Below, piece after piece: positions 1 through 10,000 of a stretch of 58,991 bases of DNA. Positions within the stretch are counted from its first letter, which is position 1. The number at the start of each line of letters is the position of its first letter. The position numbers and the translations under genes are program-made. The notes beneath the pieces were generated by a model. It ran no database searches and had not been told where the DNA came from. It saw nothing but the letters and a program-made list of their open reading frames with translations. The DNA lies in assembly GCF_030811855.1 (NCBI RefSeq), contig NZ_JAUSRN010000024.1, positions 1 through 58,991 on the forward strand, given 5' to 3'. The DNA is from Variovorax paradoxus. GTDB lineage: Bacteria; Pseudomonadota; Gammaproteobacteria; Burkholderiales; Burkholderiaceae_C.

Positions 1-93
1 AGATGTCGCCATGGCCATGCCTTCGAGCTCGGGGCGGCCAACTTTGCGACATTTGAACTTTGCTGGAATGCGACATTACAACTTTGCTCCCAC
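1..93 (-). mobile_element. Left terminus of an ISNCY-type insertion sequence, running off the window
   Basis: Read on the minus strand, this stretch carries two copies of the octamer atgtcgca about 20 bases apart, followed by a start-like ATGGCGACA. The same arrangement occurs at 3433-3510 and, more diverged, at 1816-1891 ahead of a recognisable ISNCY-family transposase. It is therefore the 5' end of another copy whose body lies beyond the left edge. Assignment rests on internal repetition in this window, not on a database match. Confidence 0.55.
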
Positions 94-469
94 ACATCCG
101 AGAAATACAATGTATGTTATGTTAAATTCATAACACGAGCCGTGGCCATCAAAATCGGGCCGACAAAGTGGTTCTAGTAATTCGTTTGACACTCCACAAC
201 CAATTTCTTTGACATATTGGCGGCCACAGATCCCGGCACATACGAGATCCGTCAAACGCTCTGCCAAAGTGGATCGGGCCGAATCCAGGCGGCCCATTCA
301 TTGTCGACAGCATCAAATCTCGCTAGACTGGGTGCCGGCTGCCCAAGCCTGCTGTGCACCCGCTTTTCAGCGGAAGGTGAACCCGGGCCGTTTCTCCCCC
401 TCCCGCTTAGTACCTTGAACTGGGCGCGGCAATGTGCACACCGCAACGCCCAAAACGTTCGAGGTGAAC
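94..469. other. Intergenic stretch with no convincing gene
   Basis: About 375 bases between the IS end and the first gene. A 73-codon minus-strand frame (76-297) is open but its stop lies inside the IS terminus and its codon use is AT-rich and unlike the neighbours. It may be a decayed gene tail. No terminator or promoter stands out apart from the ribosome binding site at 461-467 for the next gene. Confidence 0.4.
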
Positions 470-1645
470 ATGAAATCAACCAATGCGTCCGGCGATCTCA
501 CACGCGCGGACAACGACGTCGAGCAATCCCTGTTGTCGGGGCCTTGGGAAAAAATCCGGCAGAGAGTTGAACCTTTGCTCGGTGACCTGGAAAGTCATTT
601 CGAAGGCCAGCAGTTCCGTTGGCAATTCGTTCTCGACCAGCTGTTCACTGCCGAGGATCTGCGCGTCGCGGCACCCGTGGCGCGTGATGGGAATGCACCT
701 TCAAACTGGGTCGCGGTTCAGCCCTTAGCGCCCCGCCGTGAAGACAGCCACGACTTCAAGACGAGGTACGCGCCCAGCTTTGTCGAGGCGATCGCGTCGC
801 TGATCGATGAGTGCCGACGACTAAGCATGCTGCCCTCGTCCGTATCGCTCGATCCGAGCGGTGAGGCCCTCGAATTGTGGTCAGGTCCTCAGCAGATGTT
901 CCGCATATCGCGGATGAACCTCCGTGCGGTGAGCGACGCGCAGCGCGCTCGTTCGGAAGGCACTGTCATTGGGTTGAGAAAATTCGATGACCCGGAAATG
1001 GAACTCCTTCGTCGGGTTCGGCGCTGGCCAGGGCTGTCCGGCGTCGTGCTCAAAGACAATCGTCATACGGAGGATCGGGATCGTGCCGTCGCCTTTCCCT
1101 CCGCGGCGTATCCGCATCACGCGGTGCCGAAAGAATGGTTGCTCTCCGTGCGGGCGCTCTGTGCCCGATGCGGTCACCCGGATCCCGACCGCAGGTTTCT
1201 GGAGGCCGTCACGGCAGCTGTATTCGATGTCCCAACGTGGAACCACCTCGCGTCGAAGTGGCGCGGCCGCGCGTCCAGTGCTGCCCTTGGTCCATGGCGG
1301 GTTTCATTCGCAAAGGACTCATCGTCGAAAGAGCAAGACCGCGGTTTTTATGCCGATGGAATCGATGCGGTCGCTGACTTGCTGGCGCGCGCTCCCAACG
1401 AATTTATGGGAGGCCTGCCACAAGCAGCGCTGATGTTCTCCTCACGCCTTGGAGTCCCGGAGTACGGGTTGGTGCAACATGATCCCGCGTACCATGGGCC
1501 CGACAGCGAGCGCGGCGATGCTGGTTGGTCGGTTTGGGTGGCTCGCCTCGAAAGGATGTCCGCGCCCGAAGATGGATCGGTGGCGGCAGTGAAAACTGCT
1601 CTGGCCCAATCGACAAGTGCCATGCTGGAGTCACTTTTCGCATAG
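470..1645 (+). CDS. Uncharacterised protein, 391 aa
   Basis: I do not recognise this family. I chose the ATG at 470 because gaggtgaac lies directly upstream; an upstream ATG at 434 lacks such a site. The product is soluble-looking, with no signal peptide or membrane segment. The middle has a segment ending in FDVPTWNHLASKWRG that faintly recalls the short helical motif (xxWxxLA) seen at the N-terminus of glyoxalase-related proteins, which is not enough for an assignment. The C-terminal third (GGLPQAALMFSSRLG onward) is well conserved in style but unknown. It stands alone between IS remnants and has the GC-rich codon use of the island. Confidence 0.6.
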   Translation: MKSTNASGDLTRADNDVEQSLLSGPWEKIRQRVEPLLGDLESHFEGQQFRWQFVLDQLFTAEDLRVAAPVARDGNAPSNWVAVQPLAPRREDSHDFKTRYAPSFVEAIASLIDECRRLSMLPSSVSLDPSGEALELWSGPQQMFRISRMNLRAVSDAQRARSEGTVIGLRKFDDPEMELLRRVRRWPGLSGVVLKDNRHTEDRDRAVAFPSAAYPHHAVPKEWLLSVRALCARCGHPDPDRRFLEAVTAAVFDVPTWNHLASKWRGRASSAALGPWRVSFAKDSSSKEQDRGFYADGIDAVADLLARAPNEFMGGLPQAALMFSSRLGVPEYGLVQHDPAYHGPDSERGDAGWSVWVARLERMSAPEDGSVAAVKTALAQSTSAMLESLFA

Positions 1646-1815
1646 GCCCGCCCAACGGAGCGGCTCGATCAACTTGATCGCTGACCACGCGGAACAATAC
1701 TTTCCTGACACGTTGAACGACAAGTTGCTGAGCCGGGGCTCGCGCGGCGGGCCGAGTTCGTCAATTATTTAACATAATTAAGCTTGTATCGGACGAATTT
1801 GTAGCGGCTGATTAG

Positions 1816-3470
1816 TAATGTCGTGTTTTGACCGAATAGAAATGTCGCATTGTTGCCCCGGTCCAGCTTCTGGATCCGAGGCACAGCGATGGCAACACCG
1901 GCGGCAACTATCACCATGTCGATGCGCGAAGCTGATCGCCTCAAGACCATCCAGGCCGTGGTCGACCGGATGGCACGCGTGGGCCAGGCCGCGCAGCGGC
2001 TGGGTCTGAGTCGACAACTCGAGCGTCTGGTCCAGCGGTACAAGAACGAAGGTGTTGCCGGGCTGGTCTCGCGCAAGCGAGGTCAGCCCAGCAACCGTCA
2101 ACTGGCGCCAGGCGTCGCCGAGCGTGCCACTGCGCTGATCCGGGACCGGTATGCTGATTTCGGGCCAACACTTGCGTGCGAGAAGCTCCGTGAGTGCCAC
2201 GGGCTTGCGTTGGCCAAGGAGACCGTCAGGGCGCTGATGACGGCGGCCGGCCTGTGGACGCCCCGCAAACAGCGCGGCCAAGATCCACCAGCCTCGCAAC
2301 GCCGGGCGTGCGTCGGCGAGTTGATCCAGATCGACGGCAGCACCACGCCTGGTTCGAGGAGCGTGATGTGCACTGCACGTTGCTGGTTTTCATCGACGAC
2401 GCCACGAGCCGGCTGATGCAGTTGCACTTCGTGCCGACCGAGTCGGCCTTCGCGTACTTCGAAGCCACGCGGGCCTACCTCGAGCAGCATGGCAAGCCGG
2501 TGGCGTTCTACAGCGACAAGGCCAGCATCTTCCGCGCGGTGCGCGTCTCGACCGACTTCGGCCGCGGCACCACCCAGTTCGGGCGCGTCCTCTTCGAGTT
2601 GAACATCGACATCATGTGTGCCAACACGAGCCAGGCCAAGGGCCGCGTGGAGCGCGCGAACCTGACCTTGCAGGATCGCTTGGTGAGGGAACTGCGCCTG
2701 CGGGAGATCAACACGCGCGAAGCGGCCAATGCGTTCGCACCGCACTTCATTGCCGACTTCAACACGCGTTTCGCTAAGGCGCCGCTGCGCGAGTTCGATG
2801 CGCATCGCCCTGTGCGCGATGACGAAGATCTGGATCTGCTGTTCACCTGGCGGCTGCAGCGCAAGGTGTCGCTATCGCTGACGTTGCGGCACGAGAGAAC
2901 CATCTATCTGCTCAAGGAACGCTGGCCAACCGCAAGCTGATCCATCGGTACATCGATGTCTACGAGTACCCGGTGGCCGGATCGAGCTGCGGGCCAACGG
3001 TGCAAACCTGGTCTACGAGCGCTACGACCGACTGCCGCAGGTCGACACGGCCGCCATCGTCGAGAACAAGCGCCTGGGCCATGCGTTGCAGGCGGCCCTC
3101 GTGATCCAGGCTCAACGTGACGATCGCCATGCATCGAACACGCCCTCCAGGACGAACTCGGGCCAACCTCCGTATGCCAAGAAGGCTGTGCCTGGCAGCA
3201 AGCGCTCTCGTCAGTTCGCGGCTGCAGATCTTGAGGCTGCGATCCGCGTGATCGGGCGCCCCACCCTGCCCCTCCAGAACCGGAAGCTCAAGGGCACTCC
3301 TGAGCTTGAGGCGGTACGTCCCGCCTCCGGCTGAAGGGTCTGTGAGAGTTCAAAAGCAAGGCAGTCACGGCGTTCGCCGGGCTCTATCAAGAAAGAAGAA
3401 ATGCGACATCTGAACTTGGCGTTGACAGAATTTGTGCGAGCAAAGTTCAAATGTCGCAAAGTCGCTCGAC
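1816..3470 (+). mobile_element. Decayed ISNCY-type (IS1202-like) insertion sequence
   Basis: The element starts around 1816 with atgtcg-type terminal repeats (1817-1824 and 1845-1852), contains a frameshifted transposase (1889-3334), and ends near 3400-3470 where tgcgacat and atgtcgca motifs recur in inverted orientation. The same terminal motifs are found at 1-93. Exact boundaries and any target duplication cannot be fixed by eye because another left end begins within the same zone, at about 3433. Confidence 0.6.
1889..3334 (+). pseudogene. ISNCY-family transposase, frameshifted
   Basis: The reading frame is conserved across three frames. An N-terminal helix-turn-helix region (READRLKTIQAVVDR, then LSRQLERLVQRYKNEG) runs in the first frame to about 2290. 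A DDE/rve integrase core follows in a second frame (VGELIQIDGS, LLVFIDDATSRLMQL, VAFYSDKASIF, NTSQAKGRVERANLTLQDRLV). The tail (IELRANGANLVYERYDRLPQ) is in a third frame from about 2980 and stops at 3334. The catalytic D, D and E positions are recognisable, but at least two indels (about 2280-2340 and about 2925-2985) interrupt the protein, so it cannot be produced intact without recoding. ATG 1889 matches the ATG position in the other ISNCY ends here. Confidence 0.85.
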
Positions 3471-3597
3471 CCGCGTTCTGGGCATGGGGTACGGCCATGG
3501 CGACACCTGCGGCGATGATCTCGATGATCATGCGCAGACAGACTCAAGACGATTCGGGCAGTGGTCGACCGGATGCTCGCGCTGAGGAACTCGCTGA
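3433..3597 (+). mobile_element. Truncated left end of a second ISNCY copy
   Basis: This begins with caaagttcaaatgtcgcaaa and includes a start-like ATG at 3497 followed by codons equivalent to the first residues of the transposase at 1889 (MATPA). Similarity to the first copy persists through the gtggtcgaccggatg stretch (about 3560-3576) and stops where IS66-like sequence begins. It is the 5' stub of another copy of the same IS family, cut off by or recombined with an IS66 fragment. Confidence 0.6.
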
Positions 3598-3869
3598 GGC
3601 TGATCTTGTTCACCCTCTACGCGCACGGCAACGAATGCCGCATCTTGCTTTCGCGCGATGTCGCCCGCTGGCACCTGGTAAGCCGCGATCCACGTCCTCA
3701 GCAGGTTCGTGTTGACACCGTGCTCCATCGCCATGCGGGCCACCGACACTCCCTGCTTGAGACAGGCAACGATCAATTCCTTCTTGTCGGCCTCGTCGCA
3801 GACTCTGCGACCGTCACTCTTGCGCCCCACAACCAACCGGCCTCTCAATTCTGCGTATTGCTCTGTCAT
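3597..3869 (-). pseudogene. IS66-family TnpA (OrfA) fragment
   Basis: The minus-strand frame starting at ATG 3869 gives about 90 residues (MTEQYAELRGRLVVGRK, then KELIVACLKQGVSVARMAMEHGVN, NLLRTWI). This is the helix-turn-helix OrfA/TnpA type that accompanies IS66 transposases. It runs directly into the stub of an ISNCY element, so the C-terminal end is foreign or missing. No TnpB or TnpC is adjacent. A separate decayed IS66 TnpC occurs at 33.9-34.9 kb. Confidence 0.7.
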
Positions 3870-4066
3870 GTCTACATGTCCATGTTGCTCTACATGGGCA
3901 CGTAGCCTCACAGCTCATCGTTCACTGAACAAGGGCGTGGTTAATTGACGTCTTACGAAAGATTCTGGGTATATGCATTGCTCCGATAGGAGCTCCTCGA
4001 CTGAAAAAGAGACAGCAGATGCCAGTTGGGCTGCACTTCTCTAGTACAGCGCTCCATTTCTCGGAG

Positions 4067-4903
4067 CTACAGATCTTTGGGAAACAAAGGAAGAATGTCC
4101 TTGGGCCGTGCTACGCAGAGTTGAAACTGCGGGGGCAGTTGCGTATCGGGCGTTGTCGCGATGTTCAGTTCCTGGATCACGTAGCCGATCAGGCATCGAC
4201 GCATCTTCAGCTTGCGAGCCGATACGCCCGGGAAATACTCGTCCGCGATCATCTTCTGCTGTTGTGGTGCTAGCGCTGGATGAGCAACAACGTCTACGCT
4301 TATCAGCGTGTTCCATGCCTTGTCTTCAGCACGCCCTGCCGGTGCAGTCTGATCAAGCGCTTCGATCGCGGCAATCCGTCCGAAATTGAAATCCCGAAAG
4401 TCTTTTCGCGTGTCGCACCAAGCTCTGACGTGCCACCGTCTAGGTGCGCGAACGACAGCGTGGGGATAAATGAGGCGTGGCGCGCCAGCAGGATTCGACA
4501 TCGAGCGGTACGCCACCTTCAACCCAGTCCCGTGCCTGATTGCACCGGCGACCATGGCAAACGTCGTCGGAGAAATCACGGACAGGTCTCGGCGGCAGTC
4601 TTCCACTTCAGCGCTGGCCCCTTCGGACGCCAGCAGCACCCGGAGGTAATCATCGGCGGAGTGGCCGCGCTCGGGGAGGGATGCCCCAGGCCGAATCCGC
4701 AACGGCGAGTGGCTGGTCTGGCGGTAGGCGATGTCCGAAGAGTCCGCGGCAAGGTCGGCGATCAATCGACTCGCCCACACCGCCTTGATGCCGAGGAGGT
4801 CCCTGACTCGGGGGTTGTCGATCTGACCTTCCCAGATCAGGACGGTTCGAAGGTCGCGCAGGCGTGCTCCGGAGTTCGGTTGAGTGACCAAATTAGCGCT
4901 CAC
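4067..4903 (-). CDS. WYL-domain transcriptional regulator (BrxR/CapW-like), 278 aa
   Basis: The likely role is ligand- or DNA-damage-responsive repression of the divergent Wadjet operon. The N-terminal third has a winged-helix character (RDLRTVLIWEGQIDNPRVRDLLGI). The middle contains a WYL-type core with LIYPHAVVRAPRRWHVRAWC and a following DFNFGRI, and the C-terminus resembles the WCX extension. Length suits single WYL regulators found beside BREX, CBASS and other defence operons. The start is a GTG at 4903, 48 bases from the jetA ATG at 4951 on the other strand. An imperfect 22-bp palindrome between them is a plausible operator. WYL identity is recognised from sequence pattern; regulation of Wadjet is inferred from the arrangement. 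Confidence 0.8.
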   Translation of the reverse strand: MSANLVTQPNSGARLRDLRTVLIWEGQIDNPRVRDLLGIKAVWASRLIADLAADSSDIAYRQTSHSPLRIRPGASLPERGHSADDYLRVLLASEGASAEVEDCRRDLSVISPTTFAMVAGAIRHGTGLKVAYRSMSNPAGAPRLIYPHAVVRAPRRWHVRAWCDTRKDFRDFNFGRIAAIEALDQTAPAGRAEDKAWNTLISVDVVAHPALAPQQQKMIADEYFPGVSARKLKMRRCLIGYVIQELNIATTPDTQLPPQFQLCVARPKDILPLFPKDL

Positions 4904-4914
4904 AATAATTTATC

Positions 4915-4945
4915 TTGCAGTATAAATTATAGTCGACTATAAATT
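4915..4945 (+). promoter_or_regulatory. Promoter with overlapping palindromic operator for jetABCD
   Basis: A -35-like TTGCAG (4915-4920) is followed after exactly 17 bases by a -10-like TATAAA (4938-4943). The spacer and -10 are covered by an imperfect 22-bp palindrome, aaattata-gtcgac-tataaatt (4924-4945), with one mismatch between arms. On the opposite strand the same palindrome supplies a TATAAT facing the WYL gene. Binding here by a WYL dimer would block both promoters. With the jetA ATG at 4951, the transcript would have almost no leader. Confidence 0.6.
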
Positions 4946-4950
4946 CGTCA

Positions 4951-6366
4951 ATGAACCTCTTCGATCGACTGCCGCGAGATCTGTTTGCGCCGCTGACCGG
5001 CCGCAACAACCGTCGGGCGTGGGAGTTGCTGCATCGCCTGTCGGATCGGTTCTTCGGTGTGGACTCTGTGCCGCCGTATGTTGAAGGCTATCTCAGGGAT
5101 CAGGTCGTCAAGGAGGTCGAGCGATTTCTCCTGGACCGCGGGTGGGATTCCGAAGACGGAGATGCCGCAGTGCTCACGCCGATCGTGATCCAGGCCAATC
5201 AGCTTTTGGCACGGCTTGTCGAGACGGGATGGTTGGTTCAGGAGCGAGTTGGATTTCGGCAGTTCATCTCGATGGATGACACGGTGGCCCGCTTCATGGA
5301 CACCCTGCAGCAGTTTCTAGTTCAAGGACCGCGCCTGGTGGGTGGAGACATTCTGATGATCTACAACCAGGTGCGCGAGGCAGCCAAAGACCCTCGCGCC
5401 CAAGCCAGTGGATTCATCAGCGCAGCGCAGTTGTGCGTCGGCCTCATCAACTCTCTTCGCACCACCACGGCCCGGGTCAGCGACTTGATGAAGCAGCTCA
5501 CGCAGGAGTCGGACACCCCGGTATTCGTGAAGCGGTTTTTCACGGAACACATCTCCGAACTCTATGTGCGTGACTTCAAGCAACTGAAGACAAAAAACCA
5601 TCCCCTTCGGCTGCGATTCGAAATTCTTCAGGCCGTCAATACCATCGCTTACGACGACGGGGCGCGCCGTCAGCTCCTTTCAGGCTATGCCGAACTACCA
5701 GGAGCCAATGGCGCTGACGTCGCTGAGCAGGTAGAGGCTGATCTGCAGCGATTTCGACGGTTGCTGGACGTCGAAAAATTCCTGGACCGGTTGGACAACG
5801 TCGTGGATGCGGCCACCCAACGGGCAGTCGCAACATTGGGCTATCGCCTGAAAGCGTCAGAACGGTTGGTTGAGGTTCTCGACGACACGGTGCGCGCCGC
5901 GCTGCTGACGGTGAAGTCCGGGTTGCCCCTCGAGGGCGCTCTGTTCGGCACACCCCTTCCATTCAGCGAGAACCGTCTTCGACTTCCCGTCGCTCCCGCG
6001 CCAAGGCCGGTGCGGCGCGCGCTGTCCAAGCGCGAGATGACCCCCCGCGAGCGCGCATTGATGCTGTTGCGCAAGGCAATGATCGAAAACCGCGACGTGT
6101 CACCCAAGGCGCTCAAGGCCTACGTTGCTGCCCACATTTCGCCGGGATCCCGCATCACCGCAAGTGAGTTGCCGATTCAGACTGTCCACGACGCGATTTC
6201 ATATCTCGGGCTGGTGCGTCTGGCCCTGATCTCCACGCGGCAGCCCCAACTGCTGGAGAAGAATCCGATGTTGCGCAATCTGGGCTTCCGCGCCCAACTT
6301 GTTGCGGGTAAGCGTGCAGAGACAGTTTTCTTCGAGACGTCCGACTTCATCATTACCCGGGAGTGA
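4951..6366 (+). CDS. jetA: Wadjet protein JetA (MukF-like kleisin subunit)
   Basis: First gene of a four-gene Wadjet operon. JetA is the kleisin-type subunit that joins the JetC SMC arms; Wadjet extrudes DNA loops and cleaves small circular plasmids. The 471-aa length and all-helical, membrane-free sequence fit. The N-terminus (FDRLPRDLFAPLTGRNNRRAWELL) resembles DUF5716-type JetA proteins more than the DUF3375 type of classical type I systems, so this may be subtype II. Identity rests mainly on position before unmistakable JetB, JetC and JetD. It starts at ATG 4951 just downstream of the palindromic promoter, and its stop lies 3 bases before jetB. Confidence 0.85.
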   Translation: MNLFDRLPRDLFAPLTGRNNRRAWELLHRLSDRFFGVDSVPPYVEGYLRDQVVKEVERFLLDRGWDSEDGDAAVLTPIVIQANQLLARLVETGWLVQERVGFRQFISMDDTVARFMDTLQQFLVQGPRLVGGDILMIYNQVREAAKDPRAQASGFISAAQLCVGLINSLRTTTARVSDLMKQLTQESDTPVFVKRFFTEHISELYVRDFKQLKTKNHPLRLRFEILQAVNTIAYDDGARRQLLSGYAELPGANGADVAEQVEADLQRFRRLLDVEKFLDRLDNVVDAATQRAVATLGYRLKASERLVEVLDDTVRAALLTVKSGLPLEGALFGTPLPFSENRLRLPVAPAPRPVRRALSKREMTPRERALMLLRKAMIENRDVSPKALKAYVAAHISPGSRITASELPIQTVHDAISYLGLVRLALISTRQPQLLEKNPMLRNLGFRAQLVAGKRAETVFFETSDFIITRE

Positions 6367-6369
6367 ACC

Positions 6370-7020
6370 ATGCCCAAGAACTGGAATGCGGTCGCCGACC
6401 GATCTGACGGCCTCTATACCGTGGATATGTGCAAACAGGCATTGCATCAGCTACTCACGCAGCAATGCCTGTATCGCCGCTTTCTGCATCAGGTGACGGC
6501 CTATCGGCTGATCAGCGCCAATCGTCCGGAGTTCGAGGAAGCGGTGGAGCTCTCGGGCTGCCGGCTGTATTTCAAGGACCATCGCGAATTCTGCTGCATC
6601 GTGCCGGATGTCGCCAAGCCCACGCTGTTGGATCTGCAGCAAACGGTCTTCCTGCTTGTCCTCAGGCGGCTGTATCACGAACACGGGAGCGTCGGCGACT
6701 TGACCCCTGACGGCGATGCAATCGTCACGGCGACCGAGCTGACGGCGACCTACATGGAGATGTGCGGCAAGCCGCTGGAAAAAGGGCGGGGCGATGTCAT
6801 GGCGCTGATCAAAATGGCATGGAGCAATGGTTTGGCCAAGGAAGCCGATACAGCGGATGACGATCCTCAGCCTTTTGCCGTAGCGATCCTGCCCGGAATC
6901 GCAGAGGTTCTCAGCGAGCAAGCGGTCGGTCGGTTCGGCGCCAGCCTCAAAGCCGCGCTGGCTGTCTCCGGCATCGCGCCTGACGAGAAAGAAGTAACCG
7001 AAGAGGACGTGCAGCAATGA
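6370..7020 (+). CDS. jetB: Wadjet protein JetB (MukE-like, DUF4194)
   Basis: A 216-aa winged-helix protein of the DUF4194 type, equivalent to the KITE/MukE subunit that binds the kleisin JetA in the Wadjet SMC complex. Recognisable features are CLYRRFLHQVTAYRLI near residue 35, the acidic/aromatic FKDHREFCCIVPD at about 70, and the helix LLVLRRLYHEHG. No membrane segment. The gene follows jetA by 3 bases and its stop overlaps the jetC start as ATGA (7017-7020), so translational coupling is expected. Assignment comes from size, fold pattern and operon context. Confidence 0.88.
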   Translation: MPKNWNAVADRSDGLYTVDMCKQALHQLLTQQCLYRRFLHQVTAYRLISANRPEFEEAVELSGCRLYFKDHREFCCIVPDVAKPTLLDLQQTVFLLVLRRLYHEHGSVGDLTPDGDAIVTATELTATYMEMCGKPLEKGRGDVMALIKMAWSNGLAKEADTADDDPQPFAVAILPGIAEVLSEQAVGRFGASLKAALAVSGIAPDEKEVTEEDVQQ

Positions 7021-10000
7021 AGATGCTCTCGAAAATGCACCTGGTCCAGTACTCGTTCTGGGATTACGAGACCTTCAACCTGCGCGCGGAGGGAACCGCC
7101 TTCATAGGACCCAATGGCGCTGGCAAGACAAGTCTTTTGGATGCCATCCAGATTGCGCTTCTGGGCGCCCATGGCCAGTACACGCAGTTCAACGCGCAGT
7201 CGATCTACAAAGACCGTCGATCCGTGCGGGACTACGCACTGGGCATGCTTCGCTCGGACTCGGACAAGGGGATCGTGACACGCAAGCGAGATGAGGCGCT
7301 CGCATACATCAGCCTGGTGTTCGAGGGGGATACGCCAGCGGATTGTGTAAGTTGCGGAGTCTGCATCCATGCGCTTGCGACAGACAAGCAGCATCGCGTG
7401 CTCGGACTGTACGTGCTGCCGGGAGTGAGGCTTCAGCTCGAGGATCACCTCGGGGCATTGGACACAGGCGGGAAGGCGCCACTCGATTGGTCCACGTTCG
7501 ACGCACTCGCTCGGAACCTCGCCCGGACGAGCGGCCGCACACCAACCATCACATCCAAGCCGGAGGCGTACCTCGGGGAGCTGCTCCACGCGCTCGCACC
7601 GCGCGGCCGGGGCATCGACAAGGAGAAACTCGTACGCTCTCTGATGCAAAGCCTGCGCTTGAAGCACGTGTCGAGTGTCGACGACTACCTTCGCGGATAT
7701 CTGGTGGATGCTCAACCTATCGACAAACAGGGAACACTCAAACACATCAAGACCGTTCGATCGCTGCTCAAGCAAATCGACGAGGTGGGCACACAGATCG
7801 TGGCGCTGGAAGATATCGACAGGCGCTTCAATGGCGTGTCAACCCTGTACCGGAATCGCGCCGTTTCGAAGGCAGTCCGGATGCAGTTGGAAGTGGAAGC
7901 GTCGGACCAGCGAGCGTCTGATCTGGACATACAGATCTCTTCCTTGGAGAAGAATCTCAATGAATTGACTCAGGCCAAGATCTTGAAGACCACGCAGTCG
8001 CTGGACCTCAACGCCTCGCATATCAGGTTGCTGACCGAATTCAATTCCGACCCGGCCGCCAAGACACCGGTGCAGGCGAAACTGGTCGCGAGCGCGCTCG
8101 CCACGAACTTCCGCAATGCGCGTACCAACCTTGACCGGCTGTGCCTGGCCGTGCGTGAAGCATTGGAGGTGGTGCCGCAGGTGCTCGAAGAGCCTGCCGA
8201 GAGCCTTCTCTTGCTGAAGGCCGATGCCCAAAACTGGGAAGCTGCGGCTGCAACCGACGAGTACGTTGACTTGCATGGGTTGCGCGCAGTGCTGGAGCGG
8301 TTGCGGCTGACACTGCCGGATCTTGAGCATCGACTCAACGCCCTTCGAATCGAAAAGATTGATGCAGAAAGAGATCTTGCTGCAACCACACAAAAGATCA
8401 GTGCTGCCAACAACGGCATTCGCCTCCCCAAAGACAACGACATTGCCATTGCGATGAGCCTTCTGGAGGAGATGCGGATCGCCTGCAGGCCGGTCGCCAG
8501 TCTTGTCTCCGTCACCGATTCGGCCTGGCAACCTGCGATCGAGACATTTCTGGGACGCAACCGCTTCGCACTTGTTGTCGAAGAGGGCCGCGAGAACGAG
8601 GCGGTGCGCGCACTTCGAAGAACCCGCCAATACCTCTACGACGTCACCATCGTGCAACCATGGCACCTGCGCGATGCGATAGGTAGAAAGCCTGGTGGGG
8701 GCACGGTCGCAGAACTGATCACAGGCAAGCATGCCACTGCCCTGGCCTTTGTGCACAGGCTCTTCGGCCGCATGGTGCGGGTCGACACCGAGGAAGAACT
8801 GCGCACCAACGACCGCGCCATGACCGTCGACGGCATGCTCAGCGCCAATGGGGGGACCCGGCGTCTGCGCACTGACGCAGCCAGACCTTGGGTGCTGGGC
8901 GTGCAGATTTCAGAAGCCGAGAAGAAGCAGCTACGGGAGGATCTGGGCAAGCACACGCAGGCTGTTTCCGTTGCAAGTGAGCGGTGGGCTGCCGCCGATG
9001 CCGCTCTTGCGATGGTCAAGGCTTGCCTGAAGACCACGACGCTCGCAGCGTATGAAACAGCCCTGACGGCGTATCGGTCGGCAGCTGAAGAACAGGCGGC
9101 TGCCGAACTCGCGGCGGACGTCCAACTGCCTGATCACCTTGAAAAGCTGGGAGCGAAGGTCAAGGGCGCGGAACGTGCAGCGAAAGAAGCTAACGATGCG
9201 CTGCAGCTCCTGGCTGGTCAGATAGCAACCGCATCCGCAAGCCTTGGGAACAAGCGTGAGGCATTTGAAAAGGAGTCCGCGAAGCTGCTCCTCTTGCAAG
9301 AGGAGTACACCAAAGCGGTCGGTGACAGCGACTTCGATTCAGACGCGGCGGTCGAGAAATACGAGCATCTTGTGGCGGCTGCGCAGGACATGGCCGTGAC
9401 ATTGAATCGCCTGGTCAGCGAGGAAACCTCTGCAGGAAGCCGGATCGCCAATGCGGAAGCCGCGGCGCGCTCGGACCTCAAGGACTACATCAACCAATGG
9501 TCGATCAATCTCGTGGATGAGCGCAGCGACTGGCGCTTGGCCGCACTCTGGACAAAGCGCCACCTGAGCAAGCTCAAGGACTCCACCCTCGTCGAGTACC
9601 GCCAGCAAGCCGAAGAGGCGCGTGAGGCGGCGAATCGGTCCTTCAGGGCGGATGTCGCCTTCCGAATGCGGGAAGCCATCATGCGCATGGAACTCGATAT
9701 CAAGGACCTGAATCGCATTCTTCAGTTGTGCCCGGAATTCACCAACAACGAACGCTACAAGTTCCTTGCGGAGCCAGCCGAAACTCACAAGCACATCTAT
9801 CAATTGATCATCGACAGCGCAGCCGCGGAATCGGGAGAGCTGCCGCTGGAGCAGACAGGGACGACCCAGGATCAACTCGTCAAATTCCTGGAAGATTGCG
9901 AGAAGGGGCTGACGACTGACAACCCGTTGGAAGACTATCGGTTGTTGTTCCGGTTCGATCTCGGCATCTTCGTCAATGGCGGCGAGGTCGATCGCCTGAG

